Shown piece after piece: positions 8,584 through 18,168 of a stretch of DNA of 64,000 nt. How positions within the stretch are numbered: the stretch's first letter is position 1; each line of letters starts with the position of its first letter. Under the pieces are notes generated by a model that searched no databases, was not told where the DNA came from, and was given only the letters and a program-made list of their open reading frames with translations. Origin of the DNA: Massilibacillus massiliensis (lineage in GTDB: Bacteria; Bacillota; Negativicutes; FLKF01); the NCBI RefSeq assembly GCF_900086705.1, contig NZ_LT575483.1, positions 3,043,516 through 3,107,515 on the forward strand. Reading direction: 5' to 3'. The position numbers were made by a program, and so were the translations under genes.

Positions 8584-9240
8584 ATGACGACAACAAATAC
8601 AAAAGAAAGTCCTTGCCTTACATGCACGGACTGTGGAACTGCGAGCTGCAGCAAAGGAGACGGGCGTTATCCGGAATTTTGCTTAACAACGCATTTGACC
8701 GATAAAGAAATAGAAAAAATCGTAGATCTTTATAATAATAATGAAGAAGTACGAAAAATTGCCATTGCCGGAGCTGAAGTTGAGGGCGAATTTTACGGCA
8801 AATATACACGGGTTGAAGAAATCATGGAATTTGCAAGAAGAATTGGTGCCAAAAAGATTGGAATCGCGACCTGTTCTGGTCTCATCAATGAAAGTAGAAT
8901 TTTTGCCCGTATTTTAAAAGTACATGGTTTTCAGCCTTATGGTGTAGCTTGTAAAATTGGTGCAATACCAAAGGAAAAGATTAACCTTGAAGAGAAGTAT
9001 ATTAGAACACCAGGTTCAAGTGCATGTAATCCTGTTATGCAAGCAAAAATATTAAATAAAAATAAAACTGACTTAAATGTCGTAGTTGGTTTATGTGTTG
9101 GTCATGACAGCTTGTTTTACAAATACTCCAAAGCTGTAACAACGACGTTAGTTACCAAAGATAGACTTACAGGACATAACCCAGTCGCTGCACTTTATAC
9201 AGCGCAAAGTTACTACAAAAAATTATTGAGTAGTCAATAA
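8584..9240 (+). CDS. DUF1847 cysteine-rich protein
   Basis: A 218-residue protein with an N-terminal Cys cluster CLTCTDCGTASCSKGDGRYP and further cysteines in IGIATCSGLINESRIFARIL, CKIGAIPKEK, SSACNPVMQAKIL and VVGLCVGHDSLF. This is the DUF1847 pattern, thought to bind metal; the biochemical role is not known. It starts 28 bases after the ATPase stop with its own GGGGAG site, so it probably belongs to the sulfur operon. Cys-rich, possibly a metal or thiol sensor or enzyme; function not assigned. Confidence 0.75.
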   Translation: MTTTNTKESPCLTCTDCGTASCSKGDGRYPEFCLTTHLTDKEIEKIVDLYNNNEEVRKIAIAGAEVEGEFYGKYTRVEEIMEFARRIGAKKIGIATCSGLINESRIFARILKVHGFQPYGVACKIGAIPKEKINLEEKYIRTPGSSACNPVMQAKILNKNKTDLNVVVGLCVGHDSLFYKYSKAVTTTLVTKDRLTGHNPVAALYTAQSYYKKLLSSQ

Positions 9241-9260
9241 TAGAGAAATGTGTTTACTAT

Positions 9261-9698
9261 GACAGATAGGCCGCGGGTTGGCGATAAGCACTCATCTGCG
9301 TCGTTACAGTAAGGTGCTGTTCGTCGACGTACAACAGTACGACTCCTTCACAGCCCCTTACTGTGCCTAGCATCTGAGCACTTCTCACCAACCGGCGACC
9401 TATCTTTGTACTAGTTTATAAGTGGAACGGGTTTCAGTAGCGGGGATTCACTTAGGTGAATCCCCGCTAGTTTTTTACGGTCTGGCTGTTGCATTTTAAT
9501 GCGGCAGTTCTTTCGTTCCCCTGGCCTTTTCCGGAAAAATACGTTCCGAAGGATGAAAAATGATCGGCTTACGTTAAGAAATTCGCTTGTCTGAACGAAG
9601 TGAGTTTGCGAATTTTAGTAAGCCGATCATTTTTCAAGGATTTTGGAGGACTGAGGCCTAGACTTTTTGGTCCTTTTGGGTCAATGCCAAAAGGACAT
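9261..9698 (-). repeat. Modular covarying repeat, copy 2 (full, opposite orientation)
   Basis: The same module set as copy 1 in inverse order and orientation: A (GATAGG about 9265 to CCTATC about 9404), linker TTTATAAGTGGAACG, C (9438-9469, arms TAGCGGGGA / TCCCCGCTA), D (about 9483-9507), linker with TTTTCCGGAAAA, B (arms 9556-9572 and 9618-9634, AAAAATGATCGGCTTAC / GTAAGCCGATCATTTTT), F (9670-9679 with 9687-9696). The stem letters differ from copy 1 on both arms, while loops and linkers are almost unchanged. It follows the DUF1847 stop, in the 3' flank of the sulfur operon. Confidence 0.85.
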
Positions 9699-9924
9699 CT
9701 ACGTATTAAGAGGTTTAGCAATAAAACCTCAGAATAACACTCTTGCTTTATCAAAGAATAAAATAAAAAAATATTTTAAAAATTAAATTATTCTTCTATT
9801 TTACAAAAATAATTAAATTTTTGTTGCAAAATAGGAAAATAAGGTCAAATTATGCACCATTTTTCACAAATTCGTAAATTATACGCATTTCTGTATATTC
9901 TGAATTTATTATAATTAAGATTTA

Positions 9925-11317
<1,393 letters not shown>

Positions 11318-11328
11318 TAAGCTTAGAG

Positions 11329-11376
11329 ACAGCGCAAAGCATAGAAGATTCTTCCATGTTTTTGCGCTGTTTTTTT
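11329..11376 (+). terminator. Rho-independent terminator of eno
   Basis: ACAGCGCAAA (11329-11338) pairs with TTTGCGCTGT (11361-11370), followed by six T. Confidence 0.85.
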
Positions 11377-11521
11377 ATAATGTATAATTTTGTAATTTAA
11401 AACGTAAAGATAATTTTGTTTTGTATAAAGTATGAATTTTGTGCAAAACTTAAATTATATATTTTGCAGGTAATTTATATCTCTAAGGCTTAAAAATTTA
11501 GTGATAGGGTAGGGATTTTAA

Positions 11522-12934
11522 ATGTTAAAGAAAACAAAAATCGTTTGTACAATGGGACCTAGCGTTGAAAGAGAAGGCGTTCTTGACGGCTTAATCGCAA
11601 GTGGCATGAATGTTGCTCGTTTTAATTTCTCTCATGGAAATCATCAAGAACATGGTGAAAGAATTCAAGCAGTGAGAGCTGCAAGTAAAAAAGCTAGTAA
11701 AGTAATTTCTCTTATGCTGGATACCAAAGGTCCAGAAATGCGTTTAGGTAAATTCGCTGCCGGCAAAGTACAACTTGTAGAAGGTAAAAAATTCACATTA
11801 ACACATGATGATGCTGAAGGTGACGAAACGCATGTTTCCGTAAGCCATAAAGTGCTTTATAAAGAAGTAAAACCAAATGACATCATTTTACTTTCCGATG
11901 GTTTGGTAAGTTTACACGTAGACGAAATTGCAGGCAAAGACATCGTGACGACTGTCTTGAACAGTGGTGTAATGGGAACTTTAAAACGTGTTGCAGTTCC
12001 TGGGGTATCCATTAGCTTACCGCCAATTTCCGATCGTGATATAGACGATATTCTATATGGCATTAAACAAGATATGGATTTCATCGCTGCTTCGTTTATT
12101 CAACGTGCTGCTGATGTACAAGCCATTCGCAAATTGATCAAAGAGAATGGTGGACATATGGAAATTATATCCAAGATCGAAAACATGGAAGGCGTAAACA
12201 ATATTGATTCAATCATTGAAGTTTCAGATGGCATCATGGTAGCGCGTGGGGATCTTGGTGTTGAAATACCAGCAGAAGATGTTCCATTGATTCAAAAAAT
12301 GATTATTGACAAATGTAATAAAGTTGGCAAACCTGTTATCGTTGCAACACAAATGCTTGAATCTATGATTACAAATCCTCGTCCAACAAGAGCAGAAGCA
12401 AGTGACGTTGCCAATGCGATCTTAGATGGAACGGATGCAATCATGTTGAGTGGTGAAACAGCAAGTGGTGACTATCCTGTGGAAGCAGTGCAAACAATGA
12501 ACAAAATTTCACAGCGTATTGAAGCATCTTTGAAATATAAAAAATTGTATGTAAACAGAGGGTTTGAACTTCAACAATCTACTACGGATGCCATTGCACA
12601 TGCGACTGTTCAAATGGCATATGAATTAGATGCAGCAGCAATTATTACACCAACACAAAGCGGTTATACGACGAAAGTTGTTTCTAAGTATCGTCCAAAA
12701 GCTGCGATTGTTGCTTTTGCAGAAGATGAAGTGGTAGCACGTCATTTGAATCTACGCTGGGGTGTTTATTCTATTGTGGGTAAACCATGGCATAATGTAG
12801 ATGAAATGATTGCTATTGCAACAGAAAGTGCTGTAAAAGAAAAATACGTTAAATATGGTGATATTACTGTTATTACTTCCGGTATCACATTTGGACAAGG
12901 TAATACCAGTATGATTCGTGTACACACTATTTAA
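11522..12934 (+). CDS. pyk: Pyruvate kinase
   Basis: A 470-residue enzyme making pyruvate and ATP from PEP and ADP. Family marks: KTKIVCTMGPS and MNVARFNFSHG at the N terminus, LDTKGPEMRLG, ISKIENMEGV with the catalytic Lys, MVARGDLGVEIP and the ATQMLESMITNPRPTRAE segment. Length equals the 470-residue class (E. coli PykF-like) without the extra C-terminal PEP-utiliser domain found in Bacillus enzymes. Preceded by a 145-base AT-rich leader and followed by repeat copy 3, not by an ordinary terminator. Confidence 0.95.
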   Translation: MLKKTKIVCTMGPSVEREGVLDGLIASGMNVARFNFSHGNHQEHGERIQAVRAASKKASKVISLMLDTKGPEMRLGKFAAGKVQLVEGKKFTLTHDDAEGDETHVSVSHKVLYKEVKPNDIILLSDGLVSLHVDEIAGKDIVTTVLNSGVMGTLKRVAVPGVSISLPPISDRDIDDILYGIKQDMDFIAASFIQRAADVQAIRKLIKENGGHMEIISKIENMEGVNNIDSIIEVSDGIMVARGDLGVEIPAEDVPLIQKMIIDKCNKVGKPVIVATQMLESMITNPRPTRAEASDVANAILDGTDAIMLSGETASGDYPVEAVQTMNKISQRIEASLKYKKLYVNRGFELQQSTTDAIAHATVQMAYELDAAAIITPTQSGYTTKVVSKYRPKAAIVAFAEDEVVARHLNLRWGVYSIVGKPWHNVDEMIAIATESAVKEKYVKYGDITVITSGITFGQGNTSMIRVHTI

Positions 12935-12948
12935 AAATGCTTAACGAG

Positions 12949-13164
12949 GACAGATAGGGAGCGGGCAGGCGATAAGATAAGCACTCATCTGCGTCGTTGC
13001 ATTAAGGTGCTGCTCGTCGACGTACCTGAGTGCGACTCCTTTGCAACTCCTTAATGCGCCTAGCATCTGAGCACTTTTCGCCAGCCGGCGACCTATCTTC
13101 GTAATCGTTTATAAGTGGAACGAATTTTAGCAGCGCGTATATCACCTATGTGAATACGCGCTGC
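12949..13164 (-). repeat. Modular covarying repeat, copy 3 (half element, modules A+C only)
   Basis: Module A (GATAGG near 12953 to CCTATC near 13098) with inner arms GCATTAAGG / CCTTAATGC, the linker TTTATAAGTGGAACG, and module C (13131-13163; arms CAGCGCGTAT / ATACGCGCTG). Modules D, B and F are absent. Same orientation as copy 2. The inner loop AGGAGTCG-AC...GTACGTCGACGA is shared with copies 1 and 2. It lies right behind the pyk stop. Confidence 0.8.
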
Positions 13165-13227
13165 TTTGTATATAGTTAAACTGCCGTTTGCTTTATTTTC
13201 GCTCTCTCCTTTTTATGTTAGCTTTTC

Positions 13228-13257
13228 TTGCGAAATGATTCTCGTTTGTGGTATGAT
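13228..13257 (+). promoter_or_regulatory. secG promoter
   Basis: TTGCGA (13228-13233) and TATGAT (13252-13257) are spaced by 18 bases, about 35 bases before the secG start. Confidence 0.5.
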
Positions 13258-13293
13258 GTTAAATAACAAATTTATTTTAGGTGGTGCATAGTT

Positions 13294-13524
13294 TTGGTCA
13301 CAGCTTTAATGATTATAGATGCGATTATCTGTATTTTGCTTATTGCATCCGTAGTTTTGCAATCAAGTAAAAGTGCAGGTATGGGTGGTTCGATTTCCGG
13401 CGGCGCTGATGCTGTTTTTGGCGGCAAAGCTAAGGGTCTTGATGCTTTTTTATCCAGAGTAACGATGATATTAGGTGCGTTATTCGGGATTATTACGCTT
13501 GTAATTGCAAAATTAACTGCATAA
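13294..13524 (+). CDS. secG: Preprotein translocase subunit SecG
   Basis: A 76-residue protein with two membrane helices (about 4-22 and 54-73) and the SecG loop VVLQSSKSAGMGGSISGGAD. SecG assists SecYE in protein export. Starts with TTG at 13294 after TAGGTGGTG. Its place ahead of esterase, rnr, smpB and ssrA is the classic Firmicute order. Confidence 0.93.
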   Translation: MVTALMIIDAIICILLIASVVLQSSKSAGMGGSISGGADAVFGGKAKGLDAFLSRVTMILGALFGIITLVIAKLTA

Positions 13525-13588
13525 TATAATTGTGATGATGAACGTTTTAGTTTTACCGCCATGGAAAAATTAGAGCGTTTTTATTTTT

Positions 13589-13624
13589 GAGAACATGCAA
13601 TCATTTGTTATGTTCTCATTTTTA
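13589..13624 (+). terminator. Terminator-like hairpin after secG
   Basis: GAGAACAT (13589-13596) pairs with ATGTTCTC (13610-13617), followed by ATTTTTAT. Confidence 0.65.
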
Positions 13625-13767
13625 TATGTATTTAAGAATTTTAAGTTTTTTTATCGAAAAAATGCGCAAGCTAAATCTAGGAGTGTTAAATTTAGAATAA
13701 AATTGTCTAATTTTCGCTATCAATAGTATAATAAAAATAAAGCGTATTTTGGTCGGAGGTTGTAATA

Positions 13768-14520
13768 GTGGCAGCAATCATAGATGGAGCAGAACCTTTC
13801 TTGTTATCGGGCAGCAAATGTGGCATTTTATTAGTACATGGCTTTACTGGAACGCCTACGGAAATGTTTTTGTTGGGGAAACACTTAAATGAGCAAGGCT
13901 ACACTGTTTTAGGTGTTCGTTTATGTGGACATGGAACGAGTGTAGAAGAAATGGAAACAACGACTTGGTGCAATTGGTATCATTCTGTATGTGACGGTTA
14001 TCATATATTGAAAGATATCTGTGAAGAGATACATGTAGTCGGTTTGTCCTTAGGTGGCATTTTGTCAATGAAGCTGGCAATGGAATATGATGTGAAGACG
14101 GTCACGGCACTCAGTGCACCGATTCATATTGTCAATCGAGGGATCGAGCTGCTGCCGCCGATGGAAGAATGCAAGGGCAAATATGTACCGAAAAAACGAC
14201 GCAAATTCTCGGATATCGCGCAAGATTATTGTATTGCCTATGATCGTACCCCGATGTCGTGTGTACACTATTTACTGCAGATCATTAAAATAGTTGCCGA
14301 TGATTTGAAAAAATTAACGACGCCATTACTTGTTATACAAAGTCGTAAAGATCATACAGTACATGCTGAAAGTGCAGAATTTATTTATGATCATGCTGGA
14401 AGTCAGCAGAAAAAACTCGTTTGGTTGGAACAATCGGGGCATTTAATTACTTTAGATAACGAACGAGAGCAGGTTTTTAATGAAATTGTAAATTTTCTTC
14501 AAATTGGGCAAAATGAATAA
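13768..14520 (+). CDS. Carboxylesterase of the Est30/YvaK family
   Basis: A 250-residue alpha/beta hydrolase. GILLVHGFTGTP forms the oxyanion-hole region, GLSLGG carries the nucleophile Ser, SRKDHTV the acid and QSGHLI the His. Highly similar in layout to the monoglyceride/carboxyl esterases found between secG and rnr in Bacillus. Starts with GTG (13768) after CGGAGG. Cytoplasmic; physiological substrate unknown. Confidence 0.85.
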   Translation: MAAIIDGAEPFLLSGSKCGILLVHGFTGTPTEMFLLGKHLNEQGYTVLGVRLCGHGTSVEEMETTTWCNWYHSVCDGYHILKDICEEIHVVGLSLGGILSMKLAMEYDVKTVTALSAPIHIVNRGIELLPPMEECKGKYVPKKRRKFSDIAQDYCIAYDRTPMSCVHYLLQIIKIVADDLKKLTTPLLVIQSRKDHTVHAESAEFIYDHAGSQQKKLVWLEQSGHLITLDNEREQVFNEIVNFLQIGQNE

Positions 14521-14550
14521 AAAGAGAGTCGGAAGATTGGAGGAATTGTT

Positions 14551-16899
14551 ATGTTAAAAGAAAAAATCCTAGATTATATGCGTCATGAAGCATATAAACC
14601 ATTGACTGCCGAAGACTTAGCGGAGGCATTGCAGCTTACTGGCGATGAACTGAATGAATTTTGGTCTACAATGGAAGAACTAGAACATAATGCTGATATT
14701 ATTAAAACAAAACGAGATAAATATGGTACACCGGAACGCATGAATTTGGTGGTAGGAAAGCTGAGTATGACTAGTAAAGGTTTTGGCTTCGTGATACCGG
14801 ATGTGCGTGAGACACCAGAGGAAACGGATGTATTTATTCCTTTGTCACTCATGCTGAGTGCGATGAATAATGACCGAGTCGTTGCCAGAGTGAATCGGCC
14901 AAGCGGTATGGGGAAGACACGTGAGGGAGAGATCATCCGCATTGTTTCTCGTGCAAATACGAAGATTGTCGGTACGTTTGAAAACAGTAAAAGCTTCGGC
15001 TTCGTCGTTCCCGATGATCCAAAAATCGGACAAGATATTTTTATCAGTAAAGAACATTTTTTAGGTGCGAAAATCGGTGCAAAAGTCGTTGTTGAAATTA
15101 TCAAATGGCCGGAACGCCGTCGCAGTGCTGAAGGGAAAATTATTGAGGTTTTAGGTTATGTGGGTGATCCTGGCTTAGATATTTTATCTGTTATTAAAAA
15201 ATATGACTTGCCGATGGAGTTCCCAAGTAAAGTAGAAACAGCTGCTGAGCAGACGCCGGATGTCATTGATGAGAGTGAAATCGAGGGGCGTCGTGATTTA
15301 CGCGACTGTAAGATTGTTACCATTGATGGTGATGATGCGAAAGATTTAGATGATGGGGTTTATGTAGAAAAACGCGGCAAAGACAAATTTTTCCTCAGTG
15401 TGCATATTGCTGACGTCAGTTATTATGTGCGTGAAAATATGCCCCTCGATGAAGAAGCGCGTGCGCGCGGCACTAGTGTATATCTCGTAGATCGAGTGCT
15501 TCCTATGTTGCCGCCACGGCTTTCAAATGGAATCTGTAGCTTAAATCAAGGCGAAGATCGTTTGGCGATGTCCATTGAAATGGAAATTGATGCGGATGGG
15601 AATGTAAAGAAGTATGAAATTTTCCCAAGTGTAATCAAGGTATATCGTCGTTTAACCTATAATATTGTGCGTAAAATTCTCGTTGACAAAGATGAGGAAC
15701 TTCGTAAAGATAATGAAGATATTTTAGAGCAGCTTGGCTATATGGAAGAGCTTTGCCATGTACTAAGAAGACGCAGGATGAATCGCGGTGCAATTGATTT
15801 TGATTTCCCAGAGGTAAAGGTCAAGTTAGATGGCGAAGGCAAACCAGTCAAATTGCTCAAACGAGTTCGTACATTGTCAGAATCCATTATCGAAGAATGT
15901 ATGCTTGTTGCCAATGAAACTGTGGCTGAACATATGACGAAATTAAAACTGCCGTTTATGTATCGGGTTCATGAGCAGCCAGAAGCAGGTAAACTAGAAA
16001 AACTAAACGCACTTTTAGCAACATTTGGGCAGCATATTGTAAGACCTAATGATGAAGATATCCAACCGGCATTGCTGCAAAAAGTGTTAAAAGAAATAGA
16101 AGGTCGTCCGGAAGAGCGCATTATCAGTACGGTTATGCTGCGTTCCTTAAAGCAAGCGCGCTATGAAGCGCAAAATCTTGGCCATTTCGGGTTAGCGGCA
16201 CGTTATTATACACATTTTACTTCGCCGATTCGCCGTTATCCGGATTTAATTGTACATCGGCTGCTGCGTGAAACTTTTAAAACAGGTACGATTCCGCCAA
16301 AACGCCAAGATAAGCTGCGCGGGATTCTACCGGAGATTGCGGCGCATGCGTCATCGCGCGAGCGTCTTGCTGCTGAAGCAGAACGTGAAACAGTCGATAT
16401 GAAGAAAATCGAATATATGGCACAGTTTATTGGTGAAGAATTTGATGGGATCATCAATGGTGTGACTGCCTTTGGAATTTTCATTGAGCTAGAAAACGGT
16501 GTAGAAGGTTTGGTACGTGTATCAAGTATGGAAGATGACTATTATCAGTATGTGGAAGAACAATATGCTTTGATTGGTGAACGGACGAAAAAAGTCTATC
16601 GCCTTGGCGATCCAGCACGCGTAATCGTCGCACAAGCCAATGTTGAAACAAGAGCGATTGATTTTATTTTAGCCGATAATGGTACCTATATTCCGATGGC
16701 GCCTGTAGAGAAACCTAAATTTGTTTACAAAGAAAAATCAAAACAAGTGGAAAAATCAAAAACGACGTCAACAAAGTCGAAGCAAAAAACAAAAGGAAAT
16801 ACCGGGCATTCATCAGCGAAGACTAAAACGAAGAAAAAAAGTGTACGAACGCATAAAAGCAAAGTGAAGACGAAAGCAAAACCGAAGCACGAATCGTAA
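14551..16899 (+). CDS. rnr: Ribonuclease R
   Basis: A 782-residue 3'-5' exoribonuclease. Domains in order: winged-helix-like segment (1-60), two cold-shock domains (about 70-215), RNB catalytic domain (about 240-575) with metal ligands in IDGDDAKDLDDGV, and an S1 domain (about 635-715, starting GEEFDGIINGVTAFGIFIEL). The last 50 residues are a Lys/Thr/Ser-rich tail as in many RNase R proteins. RNase R degrades structured RNA and cooperates with tmRNA-SmpB in removing faulty mRNA, whose genes follow. GGAGG before the ATG. Confidence 0.95.
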   Translation: MLKEKILDYMRHEAYKPLTAEDLAEALQLTGDELNEFWSTMEELEHNADIIKTKRDKYGTPERMNLVVGKLSMTSKGFGFVIPDVRETPEETDVFIPLSLMLSAMNNDRVVARVNRPSGMGKTREGEIIRIVSRANTKIVGTFENSKSFGFVVPDDPKIGQDIFISKEHFLGAKIGAKVVVEIIKWPERRRSAEGKIIEVLGYVGDPGLDILSVIKKYDLPMEFPSKVETAAEQTPDVIDESEIEGRRDLRDCKIVTIDGDDAKDLDDGVYVEKRGKDKFFLSVHIADVSYYVRENMPLDEEARARGTSVYLVDRVLPMLPPRLSNGICSLNQGEDRLAMSIEMEIDADGNVKKYEIFPSVIKVYRRLTYNIVRKILVDKDEELRKDNEDILEQLGYMEELCHVLRRRRMNRGAIDFDFPEVKVKLDGEGKPVKLLKRVRTLSESIIEECMLVANETVAEHMTKLKLPFMYRVHEQPEAGKLEKLNALLATFGQHIVRPNDEDIQPALLQKVLKEIEGRPEERIISTVMLRSLKQARYEAQNLGHFGLAARYYTHFTSPIRRYPDLIVHRLLRETFKTGTIPPKRQDKLRGILPEIAAHASSRERLAAEAERETVDMKKIEYMAQFIGEEFDGIINGVTAFGIFIELENGVEGLVRVSSMEDDYYQYVEEQYALIGERTKKVYRLGDPARVIVAQANVETRAIDFILADNGTYIPMAPVEKPKFVYKEKSKQVEKSKTTSTKSKQKTKGNTGHSSAKTKTKKKSVRTHKSKVKTKAKPKHES

Positions 16900-16962
16900 G
16901 TATATAAAAACGAATGTATGCAGCAGGTTACAATTCGAAAAGGCTAGATTTTGGTAAACAAG

Positions 16963-17003
16963 TTGAAGGCTCAAACGTTTTGCGTTTAAATTAGAGCCTT
17001 CAA
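16963..17003 (+). terminator. Terminator-like hairpin after rnr
   Basis: TTGAAGGCTC (16963-16972) pairs with GAGCCTTCAA (16994-17003); the loop of 21 bases is long and the T-tract weak (CTTTAT). Confidence 0.6.
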
Positions 17004-17080
17004 CTTTATGTAGGGTGTGATATGCGCATTCGAGTTTGAGTGCGTATTCATTTTACTAGAAGATAAACGATGCCTAAGAT

Positions 17081-17110
17081 TTGACCATGAAAATACATAT
17101 TTGTTATAAT
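17081..17110 (+). promoter_or_regulatory. smpB promoter
   Basis: TTGACC (17081-17086) and TATAAT (17105-17110), 18-base spacer, about 47 bases before the start codon. Confidence 0.65.
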
Positions 17111-17157
17111 GGATGAAGAGTTAGTTCGGCGCGAGGCGCTACTGGGGTGAGAGAAAA

Positions 17158-17634
17158 ATGGGAAAAGGCAATGAAGGAATAAAGACTGCAACGGAAAATC
17201 GCAAAGCCAGACATGATTATCATATTCATGAGGCGTTTGAGACAGGCTTGGTTTTGACGGGAACAGAGGTAAAGTCTCTGCGTGCTGGCAAGGCGAATTT
17301 AAAAGATAGCTATGCGCAGATCAGAGAAGGCGAGATCTATTTATATAACATGCATATCAGTCCTTATGAAGAAGGCAATCAGTTTAATCATGAACCGCTT
17401 CGTCCACGAAAGTTGTTAATGCATAAAGCAGAAATTGTAAAACTATTTAGCAAAACGAGAGAAAAAGGATTCACATTGGTGCCACTTAAAATTTATTTTA
17501 AACGTGGTATGGCGAAACTGGAACTCGGTCTTGCTAGTGGTAAGAAAAACTACGATAAGCGTCAAGACTTGGCGCAGCGTGATGCAAAACGCGAAATGGA
17601 TCGTGCGTTAAAAGATCGGCAGCGTGATTATTAA
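17158..17634 (+). CDS. smpB: SsrA-binding protein SmpB
   Basis: A 158-residue tmRNA-binding protein. Marks: [40 protein letters not shown], and the basic C-terminal tail [20 protein letters not shown] that enters the decoding site of stalled ribosomes. Start ATG at 17158 after GGGGTGAGAG. Directly upstream of its RNA partner ssrA. Confidence 0.95.
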   Translation: MGKGNEGIKTATENRKARHDYHIHEAFETGLVLTGTEVKSLRAGKANLKDSYAQIREGEIYLYNMHISPYEEGNQFNHEPLRPRKLLMHKAEIVKLFSKTREKGFTLVPLKIYFKRGMAKLELGLASGKKNYDKRQDLAQRDAKREMDRALKDRQRDY

Positions 17635-17664
17635 ATAAATCATGCATGTGGAAGAAACGACCAA

Positions 17665-17693
17665 TTGTATTTTGATGCGTAGTGTGTTATACT
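17665..17693 (+). promoter_or_regulatory. tmRNA promoter
   Basis: TTGTAT (17665-17670) and TATACT (17688-17693), 17-base spacer; a short 5' precursor would be trimmed to the mature end near 17737. Confidence 0.65.
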
Positions 17694-17736
17694 ATCAGAT
17701 ACGGTGCAGAAAATGGTGCCGCGAACTACTTTAATC

Positions 17737-18090
17737 GGGGGCGTAATGGTTTCGACGGGGGTAGTTGGAGCATAGGTAGCGAGTCGGGGGTTCATCAACC
17801 CGTTAGTAAGGTGAAACTTTTATTTAAATATAAAAGCAAACAACGAATACGCTTTAGCAGCTTAATGCTAACCTCTTTCTGACCTAATCCTGCGGGGTTG
17901 GAAAAGAGGTCAATTAGCGGGATACCTGATAGCCAATTCTCGGAGGCTTGACTGGGAAATAGATCGAGATAGTATCCGCGAAGCCTGCTTGTGGGCGTCA
18001 ACGATGTGAATTTTAAAGCACAAGAAGCACTCGGAGAAGCCTATGAGTCAATGCTTTCGGACAGGAGTTCGATTCTCCTCGCCTCCACCA
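17737..18090 (+). ncRNA. ssrA: Transfer-messenger RNA (tmRNA), tag ANNEYALAA
   Basis: The mature RNA of about 354 bases begins GGGGGCGTAATGG and ends CGCCTCCACCA; the first seven bases pair with CGCCTCC before ACCA as a tRNA-like acceptor stem. The T-arm GGAGTTCGATTCTCC is present. The tag frame (17836-17865) reads GCA AAC AAC GAA TAC GCT TTA GCA GCT TAA, giving ANNEYALAA. It rescues stalled ribosomes together with SmpB. A 66-codon reading frame across the 5' part is a shadow. Confidence 0.95.
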
Positions 18091-18128
18091 AGTGAATATG
18101 CAATAGAGAGTATTGCTGTATATAGAGG

Positions 18129-18162
18129 AAAAAGCTGCCACGATAAAATGTGGCAGCTTTTT
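18129..18162 (+). terminator. Terminator of tmRNA (bidirectional)
   Basis: AAAAAGCTGCCAC (18129-18141) pairs perfectly with GTGGCAGCTTTTT (18150-18162). The group II intron begins seven bases behind it. Confidence 0.9.
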
Positions 18163-18168
18163 CGTTCC

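Noticed and set aside
17682-17882. 66-codon frame near smpB
   Set aside because: Lies mostly inside the tmRNA gene.
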